Source: an uncultured Sphingomonadaceae bacterium
GTDB lineage: Bacteria > Pseudomonadota > Alphaproteobacteria > Sphingomonadales > Sphingomonadaceae
NCBI GenBank assembly: GCA_947504025.1
Contig: CANNFX010000004.1
Location: 104,346 to 168,345, forward strand
Reading direction: 5' to 3'
Length of the DNA stretch: 64,000 nucleotides
Part shown: positions 15,822-24,349 of the stretch, piece after piece
How the letters are laid out: every line of letters starts with the position of its first letter
Numbering within the stretch: the first letter of the stretch is position 1
Position numbers and translations under genes: made by a program
The notes under the pieces: generated by a model
Told to the model about the DNA's origin: nothing
The model's input: only the letters and a program-made list of their open reading frames with translations
Databases searched by the model: none

Positions 15822-17675
15822 CTATCGTGTTTTCACGTAACGCCCGGGGGCATCTTCGATCACTTTGTCACCCCTTCCACCGGGCTTTCTTTTCCCTGTG
15901 ATGGCTATTTCCTTGTCACCGTGACCTTTGAGCCATTCGATCCAATGTGGCCACCAGCTGCCGGGTGTTTCGTTTGCCCCTTCGATGAATTCGCGCAGTG
16001 ACGTGCAGTCAGCGTCATTGGTCCAATATTGGTACTTCCCAGAGGAAGGTGGATTCACAACGCCAGCAATATGGCCTGAACCTGCAAGAACGAAATCCAC
16101 CGGGCCAGAGAACTGGTCGATCATTTTGAATACGCTCTTAGCCGGAGCGATGTGATCTTCTTTGCCGGCCTGAATGTAGGAAGGTGTCTTCACCCGTGTC
16201 AGATCGATGGGGGTACCATCAGCGCTCAGGACACCTGGCTGAACTAACTTGTTGTCACGGTAGAGGTCGCGCAGATAGTCACCATGCCACTTGCCCGGCA
16301 GGTTTGTTACATCGCCGTTCCAATGCAGTAGATCGAATGCCGGATAATCTTCGCCCAGCATGTAATTGTTGACGACATAGTTCCAGATCAGGTCCGAACT
16401 GCGCAACAGATTGAAGGTCAGTGCCAGATAACGGCCGTCCAAATAACCATCATTGGTCAGGCTTTCGATAGCGGCGATTTGCTTATCGCCGATGAAATTG
16501 TTGAGTTCGCCAGCGCGGCTGAAATCAACTTGTGCAGTAAAGAACGTGGCGCTCTTAACTTTATCTGCTTCGCCCCGTTCGGCCAGAACCGCAAGTGTGG
16601 CAGCCAGCGTTGTTCCGGCAACACAATATCCGATAGTATGAACTGCCGGGGCTTTCAGGCGGTCTCGAATATGGTCAATCGCGTCGATTTGTGCGCGGAT
16701 ATAGTCATCCCATATTACATCCTTCATCGAGCTGTCGGCCGACTTCCAACTTGCTACGAACACCGTCACACCTTGTTCAACGGCCCATCGAACGAAGCTC
16801 TTTTTCTCGTTTAGATCGAGAATGTAGAAACGGTTGAGCCATGGCGGGAAGATTACCAGCGGCGTTTCCATCACCTTAGGTGTCGTGGGGGTATATTGGA
16901 TTAGCTGGTAGAGAGGCGTTTCGTGCACGACCTTGCCCGGCGTAGTCGCTAGGTTTTTACCAAGTTCGAACGCCTCGGGATCAGTATGGGTGAGCTGGCC
17001 TTTCTTAAGGTCGGTCAGCAGATGTTTCATGCCTCTGACCAGGTTCTGACCCTTGGTCTCAAGTGTGCGATCTAGCACCACGGGGTTTGCGAGCGGAATG
17101 TTGGCGGGGCTCATCGCTTCAACCATTGTACGGGTAGCAAAGCGGAGCTGTTCGCGCTTGCTCTTGTCGAGGCCCTCTACCTCATCAACCATCGCCTCGA
17201 CCCGCTCGGCGAGCATAAGGTAGGTTTGATGAATCAGCGCAAATGCCGGGTGGGAGCGCCACTTTGGATCGGCGAAGCGGCGGTCTTTCCGGGGCAAATC
17301 GGGTTCGCCATCTTTGGGCATCGAGCCGTTGCTGTACTGCGCCATCACCCCTTGCCACAAGGCAGTGCTTTCGTCCCACAACGCCTTTTGTTTGGCCGGA
17401 TCAGTCAGGGGCATTGCAGCGTACCACTGCTTTGCAAAGTCAAGCCACAGTGCCGGATCGATCATTTGTGCGAACGGTAATTTGGCCGACGCCTGCTGCG
17501 TTTGGATGCTCGACCACAAGGCTTTTAACTGCGCTGCAGTCTCCTGCCATTGCTCTGCATCAGCGGTGGGTATTTGGGGCTCGCCGTCAGGTAATAACTC
17601 GCCGAAAATTGCCTGCATGGCCTCGGCCTGTTTACGGACTAATTCGTTCATTCCACCAAATGGATCGTTACTCAT
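15822..17675 (-). CDS. phaC: class I poly(3-hydroxyalkanoate) synthase
   Basis: A 617-residue cytoplasmic, granule-bound enzyme that polymerises (R)-3-hydroxyacyl-CoA. The N-terminal PhaC_N region (about 95-270) is followed by an alpha/beta-hydrolase core. The lipase-like box is GYCVAG with nucleophile Cys351, and the catalytic histidine lies in GSGHIAGVVNPP. The aspartate is expected in the strand leading to HIAPAKSVFKM. The length fits class I. ATG 17675 is preferred; a TTG at 17696 would add seven residues. No phaA, phaB or phaE gene is adjacent, but the phasin gene with PhaR-like sites is only 1 kb away. Confidence 0.95.
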   Translation of the reverse strand: MSNDPFGGMNELVRKQAEAMQAIFGELLPDGEPQIPTADAEQWQETAAQLKALWSSIQTQQASAKLPFAQMIDPALWLDFAKQWYAAMPLTDPAKQKALWDESTALWQGVMAQYSNGSMPKDGEPDLPRKDRRFADPKWRSHPAFALIHQTYLMLAERVEAMVDEVEGLDKSKREQLRFATRTMVEAMSPANIPLANPVVLDRTLETKGQNLVRGMKHLLTDLKKGQLTHTDPEAFELGKNLATTPGKVVHETPLYQLIQYTPTTPKVMETPLVIFPPWLNRFYILDLNEKKSFVRWAVEQGVTVFVASWKSADSSMKDVIWDDYIRAQIDAIDHIRDRLKAPAVHTIGYCVAGTTLAATLAVLAERGEADKVKSATFFTAQVDFSRAGELNNFIGDKQIAAIESLTNDGYLDGRYLALTFNLLRSSDLIWNYVVNNYMLGEDYPAFDLLHWNGDVTNLPGKWHGDYLRDLYRDNKLVQPGVLSADGTPIDLTRVKTPSYIQAGKEDHIAPAKSVFKMIDQFSGPVDFVLAGSGHIAGVVNPPSSGKYQYWTNDADCTSLREFIEGANETPGSWWPHWIEWLKGHGDKEIAITGKRKPGGRGDKVIEDAPGRYVKTR

Positions 17676-17818
17676 GAAATCATTGTCCAAACTCAAGACC
17701 AGCGGAATCGCCTATTGTCAGAGATAGAGTGGAGCGACAATGATTGCACCCATCCATTTTGTGCGTCAAAGACACTAGTCGGCGCAACAATCCTGCGCAT
17801 ACGAATGGTTCGAGGACG

Positions 17819-19018
17819 ATGGATACCGACTTTTACCGCATCAAGCGTTTGCCTCCCTATGTAATTGCCGAAGTAAATGACCTTCGTCACGCGGCGCGTC
17901 AGGCGGGACGTGATGTAATCGATCTAGGCATGGGCAATCCCGATTTGCCTCCACCGGATCATGTGATCGACAAATTGTGCGAAGTTGCACGCAAGCCCGA
18001 TGCGCATGGCTATTCGCAGTCCAAGGGTATCCCCGGGCTACGCAAGGCTCAGGCGAATTACTATGGCCACCGCTTCGGGGTCGATCTCGATCCCGAGAGC
18101 GAGGTCGTGGTCACTATGGGTTCCAAAGAAGGTTTGGCTAGTCTCGCTACTGCAATCACTGCACCTGGTGATGTGGTGCTCGCTCCGAACCCCAGCTATC
18201 CTATCCATACGTTTGGTTTCATCATAGCAGGCGCTTCGATCCGCGCCGTGCCGACCACGCCAGACGAGCATTATTTTGAATCACTGGACAAGGCGATGGC
18301 TTTCACGGTGCCCCGGCCCAGTATTCTGGTACTAAACTATCCGTCAAACCCAACTGCTGAGGTAGTAGATCTGGCATTCTACGAGCGGGTGGTGGCGTGG
18401 GCTAAGGCAAATAAGGTTTGGTTGCTGTCCGATCTTGCCTATTCGGAGCTTTATTATGACGGCAAGCCGACGCCGTCGCTGCTGCAAGTAAAGGGCGCGA
18501 AGGACGTTGCAGTGGAATTCACTTCGCTGTCCAAGACATTTTCGATGGCTGGTTGGCGTATGGGATTTGCGGTCGGAAACAAGAAACTGATTTCCGCCAT
18601 GACGCGAGTGAAATCATATCTCGATTATGGAGCTTTCACGCCTATTCAGGCTGCTGCTTGCGCGGCGCTCAACGGACCGCAAGATATTGTCGCACGTAAC
18701 CGCGAACTTTATAACAAGCGGCGCGATATTCTGGTTGAAAGCTTCGGCCGTGCTGGATGGGACATTCCTCCGCCAGCGGCATCAATGTTTGCGTGGGCTC
18801 CCCTGCCCAAGGGGCTTGAGCATATGGGGAGTCTGGAATTTTCGAAACAACTGCTTGAAAAGGCAGAGGTAGCGGTCGCTCCGGGTGTCGGATATGGTGA
18901 AGAGGGTGAAGGATTCGTTCGGATTGCCTTAGTCGAAAATGAGCAACGGTTGCGTCAGGCGGCACGGAACGTGAAGCGCTTCCTCGCGGAAGCCGGTGTT
19001 GCAGCAAATGCTGCATAG
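17819..19018 (+). CDS. PLP-dependent aminotransferase (AlaC / LL-DAP aminotransferase-like)
   Basis: A 399-residue class I aminotransferase. MGNPDLPPP opens the substrate arm, the cofactor region includes YPSNPTAEVVDL and SDLAYSELYYDG, and the PLP lysine is in the SLSKTFSMAGWRMGF motif. An arginine near the C-terminus (EGFVRIALVENEQR) would bind the substrate carboxylate. The sequence start DTDFYRIKRLPPYVIAEVN resembles alanine:glutamate transaminases of the AlaC kind. GAGGAC immediately precedes ATG 17819; the frame extends upstream to 17744 but without a ribosome site. It faces away from phaC. Confidence 0.9.
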   Translation: MDTDFYRIKRLPPYVIAEVNDLRHAARQAGRDVIDLGMGNPDLPPPDHVIDKLCEVARKPDAHGYSQSKGIPGLRKAQANYYGHRFGVDLDPESEVVVTMGSKEGLASLATAITAPGDVVLAPNPSYPIHTFGFIIAGASIRAVPTTPDEHYFESLDKAMAFTVPRPSILVLNYPSNPTAEVVDLAFYERVVAWAKANKVWLLSDLAYSELYYDGKPTPSLLQVKGAKDVAVEFTSLSKTFSMAGWRMGFAVGNKKLISAMTRVKSYLDYGAFTPIQAAACAALNGPQDIVARNRELYNKRRDILVESFGRAGWDIPPPAASMFAWAPLPKGLEHMGSLEFSKQLLEKAEVAVAPGVGYGEEGEGFVRIALVENEQRLRQAARNVKRFLAEAGVAANAA

Positions 19019-19080
19019 CCGATGCCAGTGCGGCGATGCCTCGATTGCTTCGCTATGACGCTTGTTTTAGTTAACGCGTC

Positions 19081-19677
19081 GTGAGTCGAACAGGGGATCC
19101 TGACAGTCCCGCCGAATCTGGCGAAGGACCGAAGCTGACGGAGAAGCAGGCCGAGGTGATGCAGCGGATCGACCGCCGTATGCCGATAAAGGTTATTGCA
19201 AGCGAAATGGGCGTGTCCGAAACCCGTATCAACCAGCATATTAGAGCGCTCAAGGATATTTTTTCAGCCGACAGTCTTAACGGCCTGGTCGAGGCATACC
19301 GAGCATCTGGCTTGGCTCCAACGGATACAGAAGCTGCAGATCAGCCCTATAGTTTTTCTCAATACACGAAAAATCAGGTGCCACAGTCAGCCCCGGCCAG
19401 CGAAAACGATGGCCGGGTCGCAACCTTCAAGTACCTGCCCGCCGACCGCGACGAGGCGCAAGACTCGACCGAAAGGCGGGCAGGGAAAGAACCAAAGGTT
19501 GTCCCGGGGGCGCTCGACGGCCAACACGCCGTTCTGTACCGCTTGGCAATCATGATCGGACTAGCGATCGGCATAGTCGCCGCTGGTATTCTAATCCTGA
19601 CAGCTGCGCTCGGTGTGAGCGAGGTATTGGATGGCAAGGCCGAAATCCCCGAGGAAGCCATAGCTCCTGCTGATTGA
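19081..19677 (+). CDS. membrane-anchored LuxR-type helix-turn-helix protein
   Basis: A 198-residue protein starting at a GTG. A GerE/LuxR-like HTH occupies about residues 18-65 (LTEKQAEVMQRIDRRMPIKV followed by IASEMGVSETRINQHIRALK). A polar linker of about 90 residues comes next. One transmembrane helix lies near residues 155-180 (AIMIGLAIGIVAAGILILTA), with a short acidic tail. The layout implies a DNA-binding domain tethered to the inner membrane, with its signal reaching it from the tail or from partner proteins. No ribosome site is obvious before the GTG. Its targets are unknown. The following small genes may form an operon with it. Confidence 0.72.
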   Translation: MSRTGDPDSPAESGEGPKLTEKQAEVMQRIDRRMPIKVIASEMGVSETRINQHIRALKDIFSADSLNGLVEAYRASGLAPTDTEAADQPYSFSQYTKNQVPQSAPASENDGRVATFKYLPADRDEAQDSTERRAGKEPKVVPGALDGQHAVLYRLAIMIGLAIGIVAAGILILTAALGVSEVLDGKAEIPEEAIAPAD

Positions 19678-19711
19678 GCTCAGCGGGATCGCCGTTTGAA
19701 AGTCAGATTTC

Positions 19712-20050
19712 ATGTCAAATAAAGTGTACAAGGATGCCCTCAATATCCGTAAGCTCGTTCGAGAAGCCGAAGCGCTGTCCGACGAAGCTATGATTGCTTT
19801 TTCGCGACTGAAACAGGCGATGCTTAGAGCGCGCCAAAATCCGGAGGTTTCTGTCGATACCGGTCAGCGGGCGATCTTACGGCTGGCTGAGGCAGAACGG
19901 CAGGCGGTTTCAATGTCGACTAACTTGTTGCGGGTGCATGACGAACTTAGCCACGTTGCACGGGAACGTGCTGGATTGGGAGACGAAGTGCCTACCGACA
20001 TGACCCCTTCGGGTATCGGTAGAGAAACCGTTTTGATGAAAAGCGCATAA
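19712..20050 (+). CDS. hypothetical protein, helical
   Basis: A 112-residue soluble protein that I do not recognise. It is predicted helical throughout residues 5-90, with charged and alanine/leucine-rich heptad-like stretches (REAEALSDEAMIAFSRLKQA, RLAEAERQAVSMSTNLLRV), consistent with a coiled coil or helical bundle. There is no signal peptide or membrane helix. It starts 35 bases after the LuxR-type gene and ends 16 bases before a membrane protein, so the three probably share a transcript. Confidence 0.6.
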   Translation: MSNKVYKDALNIRKLVREAEALSDEAMIAFSRLKQAMLRARQNPEVSVDTGQRAILRLAEAERQAVSMSTNLLRVHDELSHVARERAGLGDEVPTDMTPSGIGRETVLMKSA

Positions 20051-20065
20051 GAGTATGGGCGGCCT

Positions 20066-20554
20066 ATGCTTCAAGTAGTCCTTGATAACCGGGCGGAAGC
20101 GGTTTCGGCATTCATCTATTTGATGGTGCTGTACGCTTTGTGGCGCGGTGCTGGCCCTGAGCGTGCGGTCGCCCTAACTATCGTCGGAATGAAGATTGCG
20201 ACAGATATGTACTTCGCTTTGAGCGGTGCAAAGACGTCGCTTCATGAAGCCGACTTGGCGATGGCGCTTATCGACCTTGTCGTTTGCGTAATTCTGATCG
20301 GGGTCGGTTTGAAGGCGAACCGAATGTACACACTTTGGATTGCTGCATTTCAAATCATCGCGCTGAACGCTCATATCGTGAGGGAAATTGCGCCCGGAAT
20401 TAGTCCGTTGGCCTATGCGATCATGTTTATCGCACCGTCCCATTTCCAGCTGCTTATATTAGCTGGCGGCATCTGGTGTCATGCTAGGCGTGAGCGGCGG
20501 TATGGACCCTACCGGTCTTGGCGTTTGCCTGCTGCGAACCCGGACTTTGCCTGA
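20066..20554 (+). CDS. hypothetical small integral membrane protein
   Basis: A 162-residue protein with about four hydrophobic segments (near residues 12-30, 35-50, 68-88 and 95-140), then a short basic C-terminus (RRERRYGPYRSWRLP). I do not recognise the family. It lies 16 bases downstream of the helical hypothetical gene on the same strand and is followed after 61 bases by an orphan winged-helix protein. Candidate roles include a membrane partner for the tethered LuxR-type regulator upstream, but that is only a neighbourhood guess. Confidence 0.6.
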   Translation: MLQVVLDNRAEAVSAFIYLMVLYALWRGAGPERAVALTIVGMKIATDMYFALSGAKTSLHEADLAMALIDLVVCVILIGVGLKANRMYTLWIAAFQIIALNAHIVREIAPGISPLAYAIMFIAPSHFQLLILAGGIWCHARRERRYGPYRSWRLPAANPDFA

Positions 20555-20614
20555 TGCTTACCTTCGTTCGCGCTGGTTAGCGACCGGAGCCTCGCCGAAC
20601 AGATTGAGAAATTC

Positions 20615-21046
20615 ATGTCCGACACCGAGCCGTGCTCCCGGCCGAAAACGATGCCGTGCGAGCTTGCGGCGGGGCCAGTTACTCTCGACCTTTTCCACCG
20701 CGATGGCCGTTTCGCAGATCGCTGGCTGGGCCTCAATCCGCGCGAGTTCGAGCTCCTCTGGCGGCTGGCTGAAACACCTGGGCAAACTGCCACCCGCAGA
20801 CAGCTATTGCGCGACGTTTGGCGGCTTACATATGAGCCCGACACCAACAGTGTCGAAGTGCATGTCTGCCGACTGAGGGCGAAGCTCGCAAATTTTGGCT
20901 GCGACTGGCTGGTAGTCACCGACCCCGAAGGCGGCTATTACTTGCAGCTTACGGAAACGGAAGATCCGTTTTTGATTGCTCTGGATACCTCTCGTCAACG
21001 TGACGGATATCTCCATGGCGATGACGAAGGTAATGGAGGTGTCTGA
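20615..21046 (+). CDS. stand-alone OmpR/PhoB-type winged-helix DNA-binding protein
   Basis: A 143-residue protein. Residues about 25-112 match the OmpR-type transcriptional regulatory C-terminal domain: LNPREFELLWRLAETPGQ, RRQLLRDVWRL, the recognition segment NSVEVHVCRLRAKL and the wing TDPEGGYYLQL. The N-terminal receiver domain that normally precedes it is missing, and there is no room for one upstream. A nonspecific N-terminus of about 25 residues and an acidic C-terminal tail flank it. It could act as a phosphorylation-independent regulator. It ends one base before the start of the crotonase gene, so the two are probably translated from one message. Confidence 0.75.
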   Translation: MSDTEPCSRPKTMPCELAAGPVTLDLFHRDGRFADRWLGLNPREFELLWRLAETPGQTATRRQLLRDVWRLTYEPDTNSVEVHVCRLRAKLANFGCDWLVVTDPEGGYYLQLTETEDPFLIALDTSRQRDGYLHGDDEGNGGV

Positions 21047-21047
21047 T

Positions 21048-21863
21048 ATGAGTATCGATTTTCACGGCAATGAACGTGTTTCGATCACCCTAAGCGAAAA
21101 CGGTGTGGCGCAAGTTCGCCTTATCCGCGCTGACAAAATGAATGCGCTTGATCCAGACATGTTTCAGGCGATCATCGACGCGGGGCATGCGTTGTATCAT
21201 GCCAAGGGCCTGCGAGCGGTTGTGCTGTCCGGCGATGGTAGGTCGTTTTGTGCCGGTCTCGACCTTATGAGCATGGCCAACATCGGGAGCGGTGAGGGTA
21301 AAGCCCCGTTGACTGAACGGACTTATGGTAATGCCAACATGTTCCAGCAGGTCGCGATGGCCTGGCGCAAATTGCCAGTCCCGGTGATTGCGGCGATCCA
21401 TGGCGTCTGTTTTGGCGGAGGCCTGCAGATCGCCAGCGGTGCAGACATGCGCATAACCGCGCCGGACACGCGTCTTTCGATCATGGAAATGCGCTGGGGC
21501 ATCATTCCTGACATGGCTGGGTTTGCACTGTGGAGCGGTACAGTGCGTGACGATGTGTTGCGGATGCTGACCTATACCAATGCCGAGTTCACTGGCACGC
21601 AAGCAGTTGAATATGGGCTTGCGACTGAAATCAGCGATGACCCGCTTGCCCGCGCAACAGAGCTGGCCGAGCAAATCGCTGCCAAAAACCCCGACGCAAT
21701 TCGCGAGGCCAAGGGGTTGTTTGGCACTTATCTGCATCAAAGCGAAGATGATGTACTGATGGAGGAAAGCGTTCGGCAGCAGCGTTTGGTCGGTACGAAG
21801 AACCAGATGGAAGCCGTTGCCAGTCAAATGCAGAAGCGGCCCGCTAATTTCGAGGATCGTTGA
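21048..21863 (+). CDS. enoyl-CoA hydratase/isomerase (crotonase family)
   Basis: A 271-residue cytosolic protein. The crotonase signature is seen in RAVVLSGDGRSFCAGLDLMS (first oxyanion-hole segment) and IAAIHGVCFGGGLQIASGAD (second). RWGIIPDMAG carries the position where many hydratases have catalytic glutamates, so this member may be a hydratase, isomerase or hydrolase acting on acyl-CoA. I chose ATG 21048: GGAGG lies eight bases before it, while the upstream in-frame ATG at 20976 lies inside the preceding gene. The convergent thioesterase next to it fits acyl-CoA metabolism. Confidence 0.88.
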   Translation: MSIDFHGNERVSITLSENGVAQVRLIRADKMNALDPDMFQAIIDAGHALYHAKGLRAVVLSGDGRSFCAGLDLMSMANIGSGEGKAPLTERTYGNANMFQQVAMAWRKLPVPVIAAIHGVCFGGGLQIASGADMRITAPDTRLSIMEMRWGIIPDMAGFALWSGTVRDDVLRMLTYTNAEFTGTQAVEYGLATEISDDPLARATELAEQIAAKNPDAIREAKGLFGTYLHQSEDDVLMEESVRQQRLVGTKNQMEAVASQMQKRPANFEDR

Positions 21864-21874
21864 TCCGCATTGAT

Positions 21875-22654
21875 TTAACCGAAGATGGCCGCGCATTGAA
21901 ACCCGGTCATGACCAGCTTCTCATCTGAATTCCACAGTTTCAGTCGCTCGCTCGAAAAACCGTCGTCAGCGTGTTCGCCGGCGGTTTCAGCCAGCCACCA
22001 GCCGTCACCTGTTGCAGGCTCGGTGTCGAGGATGTTGAAGGACCAGTTGATCGAGCTGATCGGGCCGCGTCGCTGCATTTGCCGCATGGAACCGGGCGGC
22101 AAGGTGTCGCCGACCAGTACGAGTTCGGCGATCGGATCCAGGCCTTCGCGGTCCTTCAGGCGAAACCAGCGGCGTACCACCGGGTCACCTTTGCCGCTGC
22201 CCTCTTGGGCTTTGCGGATTTCATACTGGCCAATGAACGACGGTGCGAGACCGCTGAAGGGCAGTTCATCGCCTTCAGCCAATGGCAGCGGTCTTGGTTC
22301 AGGTGGTCCCGCTGGATATTCCGCATTTGGTTCGCGAGCCGAACCAAACAGCCAAAGCCCACGGTGCGCAAGCGCGCCGCCGGAATGAATCTCGGTTTCA
22401 ACCTGCGTGACGCTCCGCCCCTGTCGCAAGATGCGTGCCGTCGTGGAGGATTCTGCTCCGACTGGCCCGATGAAGCCGACTTGAGCGGCACGTAGTGGAG
22501 GCAGGTCAGTAAATGTGCGCGTAGCCGCAGCATATGCCAGTAGTGAGGACGCACCGCCATACATGGTGCGTCCCTGCATCCAGTCGCCGCCATCTGCCGT
22601 CACGAAAGCATCACCCTCGCGTTTCAGCCCGTCCAAAAATGCCTTTATGCTCAT
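21875..22654 (-). CDS. acyl-CoA thioesterase (double hot-dog, 4HBT-like)
   Basis: A 259-residue protein with two hot-dog modules. The first starts with GRTMYGGASSLLAYAAA (residues about 28-45), the usual G-G-x-x-x-A opening of TesB-like thioesterases. The second module covers about 140-255 and ends KLVMTGFQCAAIFG. Members hydrolyse acyl-CoA to free acid and CoA in the cytoplasm. It is convergent with the crotonase gene, with a 11-base gap. Substrate chain length is unknown. Confidence 0.8.
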   Translation of the reverse strand: MSIKAFLDGLKREGDAFVTADGGDWMQGRTMYGGASSLLAYAAATRTFTDLPPLRAAQVGFIGPVGAESSTTARILRQGRSVTQVETEIHSGGALAHRGLWLFGSAREPNAEYPAGPPEPRPLPLAEGDELPFSGLAPSFIGQYEIRKAQEGSGKGDPVVRRWFRLKDREGLDPIAELVLVGDTLPPGSMRQMQRRGPISSINWSFNILDTEPATGDGWWLAETAGEHADDGFSSERLKLWNSDEKLVMTGFQCAAIFG

Positions 22655-22761
22655 CAGTACTGCAGTAGCGGCATTTTCAGACGATTCCAGCGTTGAAACG
22701 CTGCGCGGCTGGTCAGATTACCTAACTTCGCGAGGCCTGCTTCCGATACGTGAATTTCAAC

Positions 22762-24168
22762 TCATGTTCCTTCGTCGCTGCTGGCACCTTCGTTTTCCGC
22801 TTGTGCGGCCTTTCCAGCCTTTGTGGCGAGCAATTTGAGTGCGATCGGTACCATGCTGTCGGTTCGGTCGAGAATATCTTCCAGGCTATATGACAGGCGA
22901 ATATCTGGGAGGACCGCGTCGTTGATCGATAGGCTAGGTGCGGCAACGTCGAACCGCATTCTTGCTACGGCGTATTTGGTTTCACTGTTGGAGGCCGACA
23001 GTTGAACCTTTCCGTCATTTGTGGATTTTCCGCCACCGGCCGGCTCACCAATCAACGTCGCGATGCCATTTTCTTTGGCGAGTGCATAAAAATGCGGAAT
23101 TGCCGAGACGGTCATTCCGTCCATCAAAAGGAATGCGGGGCCGTTAAATTTAGTTTCTATCGGAAGCTGCGGACGGAACATCCCTTCACTACCGCGTCGA
23201 TCGGCCGTGGCTGGGTCGTAGTAATCGAATGGCTTATCAGCCAGATGGCGTAACAAATAGCTGCCAACTAGGCCCGATCCGCCAAGCACACCGCGCGTAT
23301 CGATCAAAAGGCCGGGTCTTTGGTGCTTTTCCAGATCATCGAAAACTGTCTTGGTGAAATCTACGAATTTCTGTCCCTCAGCACCATAATAATCAAATGA
23401 GCGGATAGTCATAACGCCGATGTTAGTTGCTTCATCCACATTGTAGCAAAGCCGGTCTTGGCAATCCGAAGACGGATTGACGATAGGCTTGAATTTGAAT
23501 TCCTTGAGTTGAGTGAGGACCACCGCGTCACTGTCGCCTCGCAGTTTAACTTGGTAGGTTGCAGGAAAATCCAAAGCATAAGTCAGGTAGGATGTGGCCC
23601 ATGTATTGAACATCGGCCCCTTGAAGTTGGGGAGGTTCACATCGCTGGCTATGTGGGCAAATATCTCTTCTCTTAACTCAGGCACGGGTATCCCATTAAT
23701 GGAAACTATCTCGCGCCCCTTTTCGATATGCTCAGAATTTGAGAGCGGGTCCATCACGAATAAGCGACCCTCATGCATACGAACGTCCATCGGGAAGCGC
23801 TCCGCAACATCAATAAGCGCATCTTCCTGACCAAAAAACGGCATTTGTGAGTGCGCACAACCAATGCTGGTTAGTATTTCGCTCATAGCCCAGAGCAGAT
23901 CTGAGCGCGTTGCATCTTCATCGAGCGAGGCTACCTTCTCGGCAATCAGAGCGTCAAAATCTTCTTCGGTTATTATGCGAAATGGGCGCGGGTGATTGGA
24001 TTTGATGTTGCTTGCCAGTTCCAGGATATCCTCACGCATTTCCGTTGCGCTAATGTCGGCAGCCGCCATTGCATTTTGTATTACCTCGGCTTGCTTTGCA
24101 GTGACTGGGGATGGTGAGGCAATAGGAATAGAAAATGCGACTGCGGCAACAGCCAGTAACTTGTGCAT
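22762..24168 (-). CDS. exported S41 family peptidase (C-terminal processing protease-like)
   Basis: A 468-residue exported protein. A signal peptide (KLLAVAAVAFSIPIA, cleavage near VTA-KQ) is followed by an N-terminal helical part and a PDZ-like segment (REIVSINGIPVPELREEI). The S41 core starts with IGVMTIRSFDYYGAEG and carries GVLGGSGLVGSYLLRHL and MDGMTVSAIPHFYALAKENG, in which the serine of VSA is the likely nucleophile. The lysine base of classical CtpA proteases is not obvious, so catalysis may follow the tricorn-like variant. I chose ATG 24168 (GGAG eight bases upstream). The divergent AraC-type regulator suggests control by that protein. Confidence 0.8.
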   Translation of the reverse strand: MHKLLAVAAVAFSIPIASPSPVTAKQAEVIQNAMAAADISATEMREDILELASNIKSNHPRPFRIITEEDFDALIAEKVASLDEDATRSDLLWAMSEILTSIGCAHSQMPFFGQEDALIDVAERFPMDVRMHEGRLFVMDPLSNSEHIEKGREIVSINGIPVPELREEIFAHIASDVNLPNFKGPMFNTWATSYLTYALDFPATYQVKLRGDSDAVVLTQLKEFKFKPIVNPSSDCQDRLCYNVDEATNIGVMTIRSFDYYGAEGQKFVDFTKTVFDDLEKHQRPGLLIDTRGVLGGSGLVGSYLLRHLADKPFDYYDPATADRRGSEGMFRPQLPIETKFNGPAFLLMDGMTVSAIPHFYALAKENGIATLIGEPAGGGKSTNDGKVQLSASNSETKYAVARMRFDVAAPSLSINDAVLPDIRLSYSLEDILDRTDSMVPIALKLLATKAGKAAQAENEGASSDEGT

Positions 24169-24349
24169 GGGATCGGCTCCGGTTGATCTGCTTTGAGGGT
24201 TGATGGTTATGCGTGACGGGAGGCAGTGTCTTGCCAAATTCGCGCAAAAGCTTGTCGATTTCGCGAAAAACCCTTTTTTCCATCGGCGGCGTCACCCCCT
24301 GCTTGAATCAACGTTGCTCAAATCGGCGGCACAGTGCTACAATGAAACC

